DNA of 64,000 nucleotides from Ruminococcus sp. (GCA_015066785.1 SVNT01000001.1:248001-312000), one strand, 5' to 3'. Shown: positions 22,378 through 30,228, numbered from the stretch's first letter. Notes: generated from the sequence alone by a model not told the origin. Numbers and translations: made by a program.

Positions 22378-22677
22378 TTATTCATCATCAATAAATCGAA
22401 TTGTTTTAGGATTGCCGTAGAAGTCAAACGAAACTTCAATAGGCTTAAAAAGATTATCGTTCAGTTCGGACAATTTGAAATCCGTTCCGAATACATTAGG
22501 GATATCGTCAAATTTGATTTTTCCCTTGAATCGCTTGCCGTTAATTTCAAAGCCAACTCCAAATTTACCGTCATCAGGTATTACGAAAGCATAATACACA
22601 TTTAAATTGTGGTACGGTATGCCATTGAAAGAATCTTTTCTCTCCCTAGCTCCGAGAAATATAATTTTCTGTGCCAT
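22378..22677 (-). CDS. Putative ssDNA-binding protein (gV-like), phage 2
   Basis: A 99-aa soluble, beta-rich protein starting MAQKIIFLGARERKDSFNG. It is the first gene of the phage 2 lytic operon, directly upstream of the coat gene and downstream of the operators. Position and size match gV and the 104-aa gene of phage 1, though the two sequences are not visibly similar. Function assigned by context. Confidence 0.5.
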   Translation of the reverse strand: MAQKIIFLGARERKDSFNGIPYHNLNVYYAFVIPDDGKFGVGFEINGKRFKGKIKFDDIPNVFGTDFKLSELNDNLFKPIEVSFDFYGNPKTIRFIDDE

Positions 22678-22702
22678 TATTTTTTACTTCCTTTCGATTT
22701 TT

Positions 22703-22786
22703 AAATTAGTTCATATTTGAACTAATTTTGATTATAGTTCAGAAGTGAACTATTGTCAATAACTTTTAGTCCAAATGTGATATAAT
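22703..22786. promoter_or_regulatory. Phage 2 operator region
   Basis: Two palindromes with the core GTTC-N6-GAAC: TTAGTTCATATTTGAACTAA (22706-22725) and ATAGTTCAGAAGTGAACTAT (22734-22753). A weaker third copy with GTCCAAATGTGA lies before a TATAAT box at 22781-22786, the likely -10 of the plus-strand repressor gene. Half-sites match phage 1, but the spacing is one base shorter. Confidence 0.72.
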
Positions 22787-22822
22787 TCTATTAAATTAAC
22801 AAACAAGGGAGAGGTTTTTTAT

Positions 22823-23038
22823 ATGATATTCACAAGATTGAAAGACTTGAGAGAAGACCAGGACAAAAGTCAACTTGAAATTGCTAATATTCTAGGAACT
22901 TCACAATCATACTATGCTCAATATGAAAACGGCAAACGGTTAATTCCTTTCGATAGAGTAATCGAACTTGCAAAATACTACGATGTATCTATTGACTATA
23001 TAGCAGGACTTACGAACAATAAAAATAAAAATTGGTAA
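22823..23038 (+). CDS. XRE-family HTH repressor (phage 2)
   Basis: A 71-aa HTH protein (SQLEIANILGTSQSYYAQYENGK) with the C-terminal signature YYDVSIDYIAGLTNN shared with the second phage 1 regulator. It is divergent from the lytic operon, with the palindromic operators in between, so it is the likely lysogeny repressor of phage 2. GGGAGAGG precedes the start. Confidence 0.85.
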   Translation: MIFTRLKDLREDQDKSQLEIANILGTSQSYYAQYENGKRLIPFDRVIELAKYYDVSIDYIAGLTNNKNKNW

Positions 23039-23049
23039 GGAGATTTTTT

Positions 23050-23616
23050 ATGGATTTTATATATCTTGCGATTATAATAATGGCCGCAGCTATAATATAC
23101 TTTGTCTACCTGCTGATAAAGGATAAAAAGCTGAAAGACAAAAATAACAATCCGTCTGAACTACCGATAATGCAAATAAATTTACCTAATCAGATAAAAG
23201 AACCGCAAAAACCCGAAATCTATCCTTACTACAGAAAAAAGCTGCTCACAAAAAATGAATGGATGTTCTTCAAGAGATTGAAAGAAATCACGGATAGACA
23301 TCACCTGCACATACTCTCCAAAGTCAGATTAATTGACCTTGTGGATGTGGATGAACGACTTTCGCAGAAAGAGAAGATGAGTTATCGTGCGAGGATTATA
23401 CAAAAACATGTGGATTTCGTTCTTGTAAACCCCGACACATTCCAGGTTTATATGATTATCGAGCTTGACGACAGCTCGCACAACGCAGAAAAGAGAAAAG
23501 AGCGTGACGACCTGGTGAACAAGGTATGCGAAGCTGCAAAGCTCCCGATTATTCACGCATGGGGTGCGGACGGTCTCGAAAACACGATACTTCAAGTTAT
23601 GAGTAGCTTAATATAA
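23050..23616 (+). CDS. DUF2726 membrane-anchored protein (phage cargo)
   Basis: A 188-aa protein: an N-terminal membrane helix (about 3-25, YLAIIIMAAAIIYFVYLL), a linker, then a DUF2726 domain, with LLTKNEWMFFKRLKEI, HVDFVLVNPDTFQVYMIIELDD and SHNAEKRKERDDLVN. The domain resembles nuclease-like folds (conserved D...E.DD..H). I start at the ATG at 23050, preceded by AAGGAG. It follows the repressor within 11 nt, so it is probably expressed in the lysogen and could be an immunity or defence gene. That role is inference. Confidence 0.7.
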   Translation: MDFIYLAIIIMAAAIIYFVYLLIKDKKLKDKNNNPSELPIMQINLPNQIKEPQKPEIYPYYRKKLLTKNEWMFFKRLKEITDRHHLHILSKVRLIDLVDVDERLSQKEKMSYRARIIQKHVDFVLVNPDTFQVYMIIELDDSSHNAEKRKERDDLVNKVCEAAKLPIIHAWGADGLENTILQVMSSLI

Positions 23617-23795
23617 AAAAGAAAGCCATTCCTTTCGGAATGGCTTTTGTTTTGGCAATTAAAGCAGCTTTTTTCGGAACTGTTCTTTCTTTTGGGGGCT
23701 GCGCCCCCGGGTAAGTTGTTTTTTCCTGTACGGACAGGGTGCCCCCCGATTCTGCTCTAAAGCCGCAGCGGCTTATGCTGCATAGCTGAACTTGT
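23617..23795. other. Phage 2 right-end noncoding region with GC-rich hairpins
   Basis: No gene seen. Hairpins: 23622-23647 (AAAGCCATTCC/GGAATGGCTTT, followed by T residues, a terminator for the repressor/DUF2726 transcript), 23694-23708 (GGGGGC/GCCCCC) and 23760-23774 (AAGCCGC/GCGGCTT). The GC-rich cluster contrasts with the A+T-rich phage genes and may be the packaging signal or origin of phage 2, whose left end has little noncoding DNA. Confidence 0.55.
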
Positions 23796-23847
23796 ATTTA
23801 GTGAAATTGGCAATAATGAAAAAGGGCTGTCCCCGATTATGCGTGTT
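23792..23847 (+). other. Right attachment site candidate (attR)
   Basis: Core ATTTAGTGAAATT at 23796-23808, with a right arm GGCAATAATGAAAAAGGGCT and on to 23847. It is nearly identical to the middle site from 17166. The host xer gene follows. The stretch 23848-23961 between this site and the xer promoter has no gene, only a hairpin at 23884-23918 (GCTAGTCTGT/ACAGACTAGC). Confidence 0.65.
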
Positions 23848-23961
23848 TCTGGTTGGGGTTAAAGAAATCAAGATATAAAAAAAGCTAGTCTGTAAGTAAC
23901 CACTCAACACAGACTAGCAATTAAAGCAAAAGGTCTTCCCTGTTGCAATAAAAAACACCGT

Positions 23962-23990
23962 TTGACATTATTACGCATCAGGGATATAAT
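23962..23990 (+). promoter_or_regulatory. Consensus sigma-A promoter of xer
   Basis: TTGACA, a 17-bp spacer, then TATAAT: a perfect housekeeping promoter, 31 nt upstream of the xer start codon and about 115 bp beyond the last phage repeat. The insertion has therefore left xer with its own promoter. Confidence 0.85.
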
Positions 23991-24021
23991 TATTATAACA
24001 ACATTTTTTCAGGAGTTTATT

Positions 24022-25008
24022 ATGATAGATTACACCGAAATTCCGCCGTATCTCGGCGAATATATAACCTATCTCCGTGTCGTTAAAGGGCGTGGTGAAC
24101 GCACTATTGAGGCGTATTATACTGACCTCAGGATGTTCCTGCGATACCTCAAAAAGACTAAGCTGGGAGATAATTCGGAGTTTGACGAAATCGACATTTC
24201 CGATGTGCCCATAAGCGTGATTCAGGACTTTACGTTGAACGACGCCTATGTATTCCTCGACTATGTTTCACGCAATCGGAGCAACGCCGCTACCACAAGA
24301 GCACGCAAGGTTTCGTCGCTGAAGGGATTTTTCAAGTTCCTGTCGGTAAAAACGACATATCTCACAAAAGACCCGATAAAAAATCTCGAACTCCCCTCTC
24401 TCAAAAAAGGACTTCCCCACTTTATGACTCTTGAGCAGTCGATAGATTTCCTAAAAAGCGTAAACAGCAACAATATCGAGCGTGATTATTGCATTATAAC
24501 GCTTTTTCTAAACTGCGGGATGCGTCTGAGCGAGCTTGTAGGCATAAACCGTCAGGACATAAGTTTTACCGAACGAACTCTCCGTTTGCTCGGTAAAGGT
24601 AATAAAGAGCGTGTGATTTACATAAACGACGCCTGCATTTCTGCGATACAGAACTATATTTCCAGCCGTGAACAGCCGAAATCCGAGCCTGACGCACTTT
24701 TCATCAGCCGCAACGGAAAGCGTATCAGCAAGCGCCGTGTACAGCAGATTGTCGAGGATACTCTCAAAGCGGCAGGACTTGACAAGCAGGGCTTATCTAC
24801 CCATAAATTAAGACACACTGCGGCGACGCTTATGTATCAGCACGGAAATGTAGATACTCTCGTTCTGAAAGAGGTTCTCGGGCACAAGAGTATTTCCACT
24901 ACCGAAATTTACACCCATGTATCGAACAAACTGCTGCAGAATGCGGCGGACAACTCCCCGCTTGCCAATGTCGATATGACAAAAAGCAAAAAACAGGACA
25001 AAAAATAA
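24022..25008 (+). CDS. Tyrosine recombinase, Xer type
   Basis: A 328-aa site-specific recombinase. It has an N-terminal SAM-like core-binding domain (about 5-130) and a catalytic domain with Arg in GMRLSELVG, Lys in GKGNKERV, HKLRH (His and Arg), GHKS and the nucleophile Tyr in TTEIYTHV. The ATG at 24022 follows CAGGAG; an upstream in-frame start would lie inside the promoter. Base composition matches the host rather than the A+T-rich phages, so I read it as the chromosomal Xer that resolves chromosome dimers, and the likely enzyme used by both prophages. XerC, XerD or a single-Xer type cannot be told apart here. Confidence 0.88.
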   Translation: MIDYTEIPPYLGEYITYLRVVKGRGERTIEAYYTDLRMFLRYLKKTKLGDNSEFDEIDISDVPISVIQDFTLNDAYVFLDYVSRNRSNAATTRARKVSSLKGFFKFLSVKTTYLTKDPIKNLELPSLKKGLPHFMTLEQSIDFLKSVNSNNIERDYCIITLFLNCGMRLSELVGINRQDISFTERTLRLLGKGNKERVIYINDACISAIQNYISSREQPKSEPDALFISRNGKRISKRRVQQIVEDTLKAAGLDKQGLSTHKLRHTAATLMYQHGNVDTLVLKEVLGHKSISTTEIYTHVSNKLLQNAADNSPLANVDMTKSKKQDKK

Positions 25009-25009
25009 A

Positions 25010-25038
25010 CCCCGTAAGGAGAAAATCTCTTTACGGGG
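25010..25038. terminator. Bidirectional terminator between xer and the U32 peptidase gene
   Basis: Stem CCCCGTAA / TTACGGGG with A residues before and T residues after, between two convergent genes. It should work for both. Confidence 0.8.
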
Positions 25039-25043
25039 ATTTT

Positions 25044-26270
25044 TTATTTTTTCATTCGTATAATTGAATTTTTGCAGAATTCCTTATCTGACGGAAGTTT
25101 CAGTTTCATCTCTGCGTGGCAGGCGCTTTCAACCGATTCATCCTTGTCGTTGATAATTTCTGTTATCTTCATTTCTACGGGCTTTTGCTTGGGAGAAAGT
25201 ATTTCCACGGTATCTCCTACCGAGAATTTGTTTCTCTGTGAGGCGTAAATGTAACCGTCTTTACACTCGTCAATCACCGCAACTACGTCATATTCTCGGA
25301 TGTACCCGCTGTTTTCGTAGTACTGACAGTCCTTCGGGTGTCCGAAGAAAAATCCTGTGCAGTAGTTTCTGTGGCTCACCTTGAAAACTTCGTCGGATAT
25401 TTCCTTCGGAAGATTTGCGTAGCCTTCGGGGTTTTCACGGAGATAATCAAGAGCCATACGGTAAGCGTTTGTAACTACCGAAACATAATATGCGGATTTT
25501 GCACGGCCTTCGATTTTGAGACTTGTAACTCCCGCTTCGGCAACCTTGTCAAGATGATTTATCATGCAAAGGTCTTTTGCGTTGAGGATATATGTTCCCT
25601 TTTCGTCTTCAAATATCGGATAGAACTCGTCGGGGCGCTTTTCTTCCATAAGATGATACCCCCAACGGCAAGGCTGAGCGCATTCCCCTCTGTTTGCGTC
25701 ACGGTTTATGAGGTACTGCGACAAAAGGCATCTTCCTGAGAATGAAACGCACATTGCACCGTGAACAAACGCCTCGATGTCAAGCTCTTTCGGGGTTTTT
25801 GCCCTGATTTCAGCTATCTCGTCAAGCGAAAGCTCACGAGCGAGAACAACTCTCTTTGCACCCATATTGTAAAATTCATTTGCTGTAACATAGTTTACAA
25901 TTCCCGCCTGCGTGGAAATGTGTATCTCCATATCGGGAGCGTATTTTTTTATCAGCGAAAGAACGCCTATATCGGTAGCGATTACAGCGTCAACTCCGGC
26001 TGAAACTGCCTGCTCTATAAACTCCTGAAAATGCACGATTTCGTGATTATGCGGGAGTGTGTTGCAGGTGAGGTATACCTTCACTCCCCTTGCGTGAGCA
26101 AGCTCTACCCCGCTTTTAAGCTGGTCATATGTGAAGTTTGCGGGGCCTGCACGCATACCGAAGGTTGTCCCTCCGAGATAGACGGCATCGGCACCGTAAT
26201 CAAGGGCGCAATGCAGTCTTTCGGTGTCACCCACGGGGGCGAGCAGTTCTATTCTGTTAAGGTCAGTCAA
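25044..26270 (-). CDS. Peptidase U32 family protein
   Basis: A 408-aa protein with the U32 signature block E.FVHGAMCVSFSGRCLLS, then NRGECAQPCRWGY, and an early ELLAPVGD. U32 family members include tRNA- and rRNA-hydroxylation proteins (TrhP, RlhA) and proteins once called collagenases. The Cys-rich signature may hold an iron-sulfur cluster. It leads into a run of minus-strand genes beginning upstream with mltG (17 nt away), as is common in Clostridia. Confidence 0.88.
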   Translation of the reverse strand: MTDLNRIELLAPVGDTERLHCALDYGADAVYLGGTTFGMRAGPANFTYDQLKSGVELAHARGVKVYLTCNTLPHNHEIVHFQEFIEQAVSAGVDAVIATDIGVLSLIKKYAPDMEIHISTQAGIVNYVTANEFYNMGAKRVVLARELSLDEIAEIRAKTPKELDIEAFVHGAMCVSFSGRCLLSQYLINRDANRGECAQPCRWGYHLMEEKRPDEFYPIFEDEKGTYILNAKDLCMINHLDKVAEAGVTSLKIEGRAKSAYYVSVVTNAYRMALDYLRENPEGYANLPKEISDEVFKVSHRNYCTGFFFGHPKDCQYYENSGYIREYDVVAVIDECKDGYIYASQRNKFSVGDTVEILSPKQKPVEMKITEIINDKDESVESACHAEMKLKLPSDKEFCKNSIIRMKK

Positions 26271-26287
26271 AATGTTAACCCTCCGAT

Positions 26288-27559
26288 TTAAACAAGTCCT
26301 GCGACAACAAGATTTTTCTCGTGGCCTGCAAGTGTTTCAGCGTAATAGAATTCACCTGTGCTGAGGTTTGAACAGAAGAAGTAATAATCCGAATCTTCTG
26401 GATAAAGTACAGCCTCTATCGCATCAATTCCCGGGTTGCATATCGCTCCCGGAGGGATGCCCTCACTCTTGTAGGTGTCATAAAGCTCGATACCGACAGC
26501 GTTTGCGTACTTTATAGTCGGGTCGGACTGGAGCTTCGGGAATTCTTCTGAATTGTTGAGTCTGTTCCAGAACACAGAGGCTACCATCTTCATTTCACGG
26601 ATAGAGCCTGCCTCTTTCTGCACGATTGACGCAAGTGCTATCGTTTCGTCAATGGTAAGACCCATTTCTTCCATTCTTCCGAGCATATTTGCGTTTACCT
26701 TTTCGGCAAAGTTAGCGCATATCTTTCTTGCAACTTCATCGGGGTCGCTGTCTGTGAAGAAGGTGTATGTATCGGGGAAACAATACCCCTCCATTTTGTA
26801 ATACTTGTCTGTTGTGTATTCGATGTTCTTCTCGAAATTATATCCGAAATTAGCAGCGTTGAACGCCTCGATGAATTCCTGAGCTCCGCACACTCCCGCT
26901 TGTTCAAGAACATCTGCACACTGTTCGAGCGTGTAGCCTTCGGGGAAGGTTACATCAACCGAAACTCTCTCCTGTATTGCGGGCTGCTGGAGAGCCTCGA
27001 TAATGTCGCTGTAGGACATATTCATATTGATTTCGTGCTTTCCTGCAATATAGTTGCTTGCGTGGTTCATCTTTGAGATAACCGAAAACAGCCACGGTCT
27101 GTCAACAACAGCCTGTTCGTAAAGCGTCTGGGCAATGTCGTCAACGTTGTCGCCTTCTTTGATTTCAACAATGATGTCCGCATCGGGACGATTAAGTCCC
27201 ATGACTTCCGAGCCGATTGAAAGTATCGTGACTGCAAGAAATCCCGCAACAAGAACAATCACGGTAAACAGAATAATTCTGAATACAGCCTTGCCCGTAT
27301 TTTTTCTTCTGCGTTTCTTTCTGCGCTTTCTCGGCGGCTTTGCATCAGGCTTTACCTCTATCGAGGAAATATCCGAGAATGCATCGTCGGGCGTATTGTC
27401 AGCAGAAGTTTCTTCAATTACTTCATCAGGCTGGGGAAATTCAGGCTTTTCAGCTGCCAACTCTCCCCTGTCCTTTTTGTTCTTGGCATTGAGAATATCC
27501 GCAATGAGTTCACTTCTGTCAAAATCGTCGGTAAACTCTTTCTTTTCGTTATCGCTCAT
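26288..27559 (-). CDS. mltG: Endolytic murein transglycosylase MltG
   Basis: A 423-aa protein: a charged cytoplasmic N-terminus with a KPPRKRRKKRRRK basic run (about 74-86), one membrane helix (about 95-117), a LysM-like region and the YceG/MltG catalytic domain. The catalytic Glu lies in SIVQKEAGS, with QSDPTIKYA and NPGIDAIEAVLYPE conserved. MltG cuts nascent glycan strands and ends peptidoglycan polymerisation. The cytoplasmic tail is longer than in E. coli, as usual in Firmicutes. Confidence 0.92.
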   Translation of the reverse strand: MSDNEKKEFTDDFDRSELIADILNAKNKKDRGELAAEKPEFPQPDEVIEETSADNTPDDAFSDISSIEVKPDAKPPRKRRKKRRRKNTGKAVFRIILFTVIVLVAGFLAVTILSIGSEVMGLNRPDADIIVEIKEGDNVDDIAQTLYEQAVVDRPWLFSVISKMNHASNYIAGKHEINMNMSYSDIIEALQQPAIQERVSVDVTFPEGYTLEQCADVLEQAGVCGAQEFIEAFNAANFGYNFEKNIEYTTDKYYKMEGYCFPDTYTFFTDSDPDEVARKICANFAEKVNANMLGRMEEMGLTIDETIALASIVQKEAGSIREMKMVASVFWNRLNNSEEFPKLQSDPTIKYANAVGIELYDTYKSEGIPPGAICNPGIDAIEAVLYPEDSDYYFFCSNLSTGEFYYAETLAGHEKNLVVAGLV

Positions 27560-28121
27560 AATTCCCTCCGAATACTCCGTTTTCGGTCACGACAAGCTCT
27601 GTCTTTATGTCATATTCCGATACGGGAAGTTTGTTTTCTATGTTGTCAGAATAGCATATTCCTATTGTTTTTACGCCGCTGGATGAAACGAAACGGTCGT
27701 AATACCCTCCGCCGTAGCCGAGACGATAGCCGTCCCTGTCGTACGCAAGTGCAGGTACGATACATACCGCACCGTCGTAATTGTCAGCAACGGGGAGATT
27801 TCCAAACGGCTCAAGAAGTGAAAAGTGTGTTTCCTCAAGATTATCCCATGAGGTAATTATGTGGAATTTCATTTCCGTTTTGCTTACACACCTCGGCGCT
27901 GCAACTGTAATTCCGTTTTCAAAACAGTAATCTATCAGCCGCCTTGTGTCGACCTCTATATCGGTAGATACATAAGTGAGTATTATTTTCGCCGATTTTA
28001 CGGCATCAATACTTAAAAGCCTGTCGAAAATACGCTTATCCTTATCGTCTTTATCGGGAACATTCCTGCGCCATTCCTTTATCTTCAGCCGCAGTTCCCT
28101 TTTTTCGTCGTCTATTCGCAT
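27549..28121 (-). CDS. 5-formyltetrahydrofolate cyclo-ligase
   Basis: A 190-aa enzyme with the family signature RLGYGGGYYDRF near the C-terminus and a KR/RK N-terminal ATP-binding helix. It converts 5-formyl-THF to 5,10-methenyl-THF using ATP, salvaging folate. Its 3' end overlaps mltG by 11 nt. Confidence 0.93.
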   Translation of the reverse strand: MRIDDEKRELRLKIKEWRRNVPDKDDKDKRIFDRLLSIDAVKSAKIILTYVSTDIEVDTRRLIDYCFENGITVAAPRCVSKTEMKFHIITSWDNLEETHFSLLEPFGNLPVADNYDGAVCIVPALAYDRDGYRLGYGGGYYDRFVSSSGVKTIGICYSDNIENKLPVSEYDIKTELVVTENGVFGGNYER

Positions 28122-28657
28122 AACATTGACGCTTTTATCTTTGCCGCACGGGCAGTACCCGAAACAGCCTCAACAAGCGCAAGTCCGAACTGAACCGAAA
28201 CTCCCGCACCACGGGCGGTGATGAATTTTCCGTCGGTGCATACTGCCGCATCGGCATTGTATATTGCGTTTCCGAGCTGTGTGTCGTATCCTGTGTAGCA
28301 GGTAACGTTCTTGCCGTCGAGAATTCCCTTATGTCCGAGGATTGACGGTGCCGCACAAATCGAGCCGATGTATCTGTCGTTTTCTACGCAGAAATCAACA
28401 GCCTTCTGTACTGTTTCGTTCTTTTCGAGATTGAGCGTTCCCGGAAGCCCTCCCGGAAGAACAATCATATCCATTGTATCGTCAAATTTTACTTCGTGCT
28501 CTGCAATGTCTGCAAACACCTTGATGTTATGCGCACCTGTGACAATCTGTCCGCCAACGCCGACGGTAACAACATCAAGTTCTGCCCTTAAAAGAATGTC
28601 GAGAGGCGCAATAGCCTCGGTTTCTTCAAATCCGTTTGCGAGAAATACGTATATCAT
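28112..28657 (-). CDS. DJ-1/PfpI family protein
   Basis: A 181-aa protein. MIYVFLANGFEETEAIAPL opens the fold and carries the conserved Glu; IGSICAAPSILG carries the nucleophilic Cys on its elbow. I start at the ATG at 28657, preceded by AGGAGG; the longer frame overlaps the next gene and lacks family similarity. DJ-1 relatives act as deglycases or stress chaperones; the substrate here is unknown. Confidence 0.88.
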   Translation of the reverse strand: MIYVFLANGFEETEAIAPLDILLRAELDVVTVGVGGQIVTGAHNIKVFADIAEHEVKFDDTMDMIVLPGGLPGTLNLEKNETVQKAVDFCVENDRYIGSICAAPSILGHKGILDGKNVTCYTGYDTQLGNAIYNADAAVCTDGKFITARGAGVSVQFGLALVEAVSGTARAAKIKASMLCE

Positions 28658-28661
28658 TTTG

Positions 28662-29552
28662 TCAATCCTCCTTGAATATAACTGTGTGTTTTTCAAGCAT
28701 AAAGCAGGGGTAATACGAGCGTTTTGCTCTTCGCAGGCCTTCAACGCCGAGGTCTTCCTCACGGTTGATGTATTTCAGTCCTGCGGCGGCACGCTTTGCG
28801 AATTCGTTGTTTATCGCAGTATATGCCCCCTGTATATCTCCCCTCGCCTTTTCGATGTGAACGCAAAGGGTGTCGGAATTTATCTGTTCGCCTATCGTGA
28901 ATGCGACGATTTCGCCATTCACTCTTATCGCCCCGCCTTTAAGACCGAGGTAATTGAAATTATCGAAAAATGTGTGTATCGCAAGCTGTTCCAGCACGGC
29001 GGAACGGCTGGTGTAACCGTCCTTATCGTTGTAGAGATTTACGGAAAGTTCAATACACTCATCAATATTATCGGGAGTTATATCCTCGTACGACCAGTCG
29101 TTTTCCCTGAATCTTGCAAGGTGATTTCTTTTCTGGTGATATTTTTTGCCCTTCAGCTCAATCAGGTCTTCGGCGTTATAGATGTAGTCATAACCGCCCT
29201 CGTCGCTTTCGACGGTAAAGCTGTCGGGATAAAGACTTTTTAACCGTTCAAGCTGTCCGTCACTGACGGACTGTATTATCAAGGGTTTTCCTGCGTTGTC
29301 GGCAAACTTCTTGAATTCTCCGATAACTTCGGAAATATCACCTTCGCCTGCCGGAAAAAAGAACTTCGGCTTGTCCTTACGGAAAGAACAGCAGATGTAG
29401 AAATCCTTGTACCGTGATATTCTGGAGTCGCCCAGACGATACCACGCAATATTGTTTGCGAAGCTGTATTCGCACCCCCTGAAGTCAGATTTTTTCAGCA
29501 GTTCCGTTATCCAGTCACGGTCGGAAAGCTGAATGTTCCTGAATGAAAGCAT
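28662..29552 (-). CDS. DUF2156 (phosphatidylglycerol lysyltransferase-like GNAT) protein
   Basis: A 296-aa protein with an N-terminal GNAT half and a C-terminal half ending NREEDLGVEGLRRAKRSYYP. This ending and KKYHQKRNHLARF are hallmarks of DUF2156 acyl-transferase-like proteins, related to the catalytic part of MprF. There is no membrane segment, so it is cytoplasmic. The stop lies close to DJ-1 and the start overlaps the stop of the dTMP-kinase-like gene by one base. Substrate unknown. Confidence 0.8.
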   Translation of the reverse strand: MLSFRNIQLSDRDWITELLKKSDFRGCEYSFANNIAWYRLGDSRISRYKDFYICCSFRKDKPKFFFPAGEGDISEVIGEFKKFADNAGKPLIIQSVSDGQLERLKSLYPDSFTVESDEGGYDYIYNAEDLIELKGKKYHQKRNHLARFRENDWSYEDITPDNIDECIELSVNLYNDKDGYTSRSAVLEQLAIHTFFDNFNYLGLKGGAIRVNGEIVAFTIGEQINSDTLCVHIEKARGDIQGAYTAINNEFAKRAAAGLKYINREEDLGVEGLRRAKRSYYPCFMLEKHTVIFKED

Positions 29553-30217
29553 TATAATACCTCTTGTACTTTTTCTGTGATTTTTTCGGAAATAGCCTCT
29601 ATTGTAAGCGGATTTTCTCCATCACTGCAAGGTATTATCGCCCAGCCGAGCTTTTCGGACGCATAGAGCGCCGATTTTCTGCATCTGTTGAGATAATCGA
29701 TATTAGCCTCGTGTATGTCCTTTTTGTCTTCGTCGCCCTCGTATCTTTCGGACAAAAGGCGCTGTGATATATCTACGGGCATATCGAGGAAAATAACCTT
29801 GTCAGGTCGTGGAATACCCATCTTGTTGTACTCGTAATCCATAAGCCACTGAAGATAGCTGTCCCATTCACTTTCGGGGAGCTTTACCATCTGATGTATA
29901 GCGTTTGAGCTTACATAACGGCTTGCGATTACAACCGTATCATTGTAGTTATAATCGTTCTGCCAGTAGAGCTTATAGCTTGCGTATCTGTCAACGGCAT
30001 AGAAGCTCGATGCGGCGTAAGCGTTGACTTCCTCTGCGTTATCCGAAAATACGCCGTTGAGATACATCTTAACGAGTGCCGATGACGGCTTGTCGTATTC
30101 GGGGAAACTTATTGCTTTGATTTTCAAGCCTTTTTTGAGAAGATTTTTGCAAAGAACATCGAATTGTGTTGATTTTCCGCTTCCATCAAGGCCGTCGAGT
30201 ACAATTAGCTTACCCAT
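29552..30217 (-). CDS. tmk: Thymidylate kinase-like protein
   Basis: A 221-aa kinase with P-loop GLDGSGKST (8-16), AVDRYAS (DR motif near the LID) and SRYVSSNAIHQM. It should phosphorylate dTMP to dTDP. It is 11 nt downstream of thyX, so the two steps that make and activate dTMP are in one operon. It is somewhat divergent from standard Tmk, so deoxynucleoside kinase specificity is a possible alternative. Confidence 0.82.
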   Translation of the reverse strand: MGKLIVLDGLDGSGKSTQFDVLCKNLLKKGLKIKAISFPEYDKPSSALVKMYLNGVFSDNAEEVNAYAASSFYAVDRYASYKLYWQNDYNYNDTVVIASRYVSSNAIHQMVKLPESEWDSYLQWLMDYEYNKMGIPRPDKVIFLDMPVDISQRLLSERYEGDEDKKDIHEANIDYLNRCRKSALYASEKLGWAIIPCSDGENPLTIEAISEKITEKVQEVL

Positions 30218-30228
30218 AATATTTCTCC

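Larger units (their letters stand above)
9933..23847. mobile_element. Tandem pair of inovirus prophages
   Basis: Two A+T-rich units, about 9933-17165 and 17166-23795, lie head to tail and are bounded by direct repeats with core ATTTAGTGAAATT. Each has the inovirus gene set on the minus strand: ssDNA-binding candidate, tiny coat protein, adhesin, pVI-like protein, Zot ATPase and Rep. Each also has plus-strand HTH repressors at its right end. Sizes of 7.2 and 6.6 kb are normal for filamentous phage. No integrase, secretin, terminase, portal or tail gene is present. Both units look intact, without frameshifts in the core genes. Confidence 0.85.

Noticed and set aside
9933-23847. Reading the attachment core as a canonical dif site
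   Set aside because: The core shows only weak likeness to the E. coli and Bacillus dif arms, so I keep it as an Xer-site candidate based on position, not sequence match.
24022-25008. Tyrosine recombinase as a phage-encoded integrase
   Set aside because: It lies outside the last repeat, has host-like base composition and its own promoter and terminator, and would serve two different phages; host Xer is more likely.
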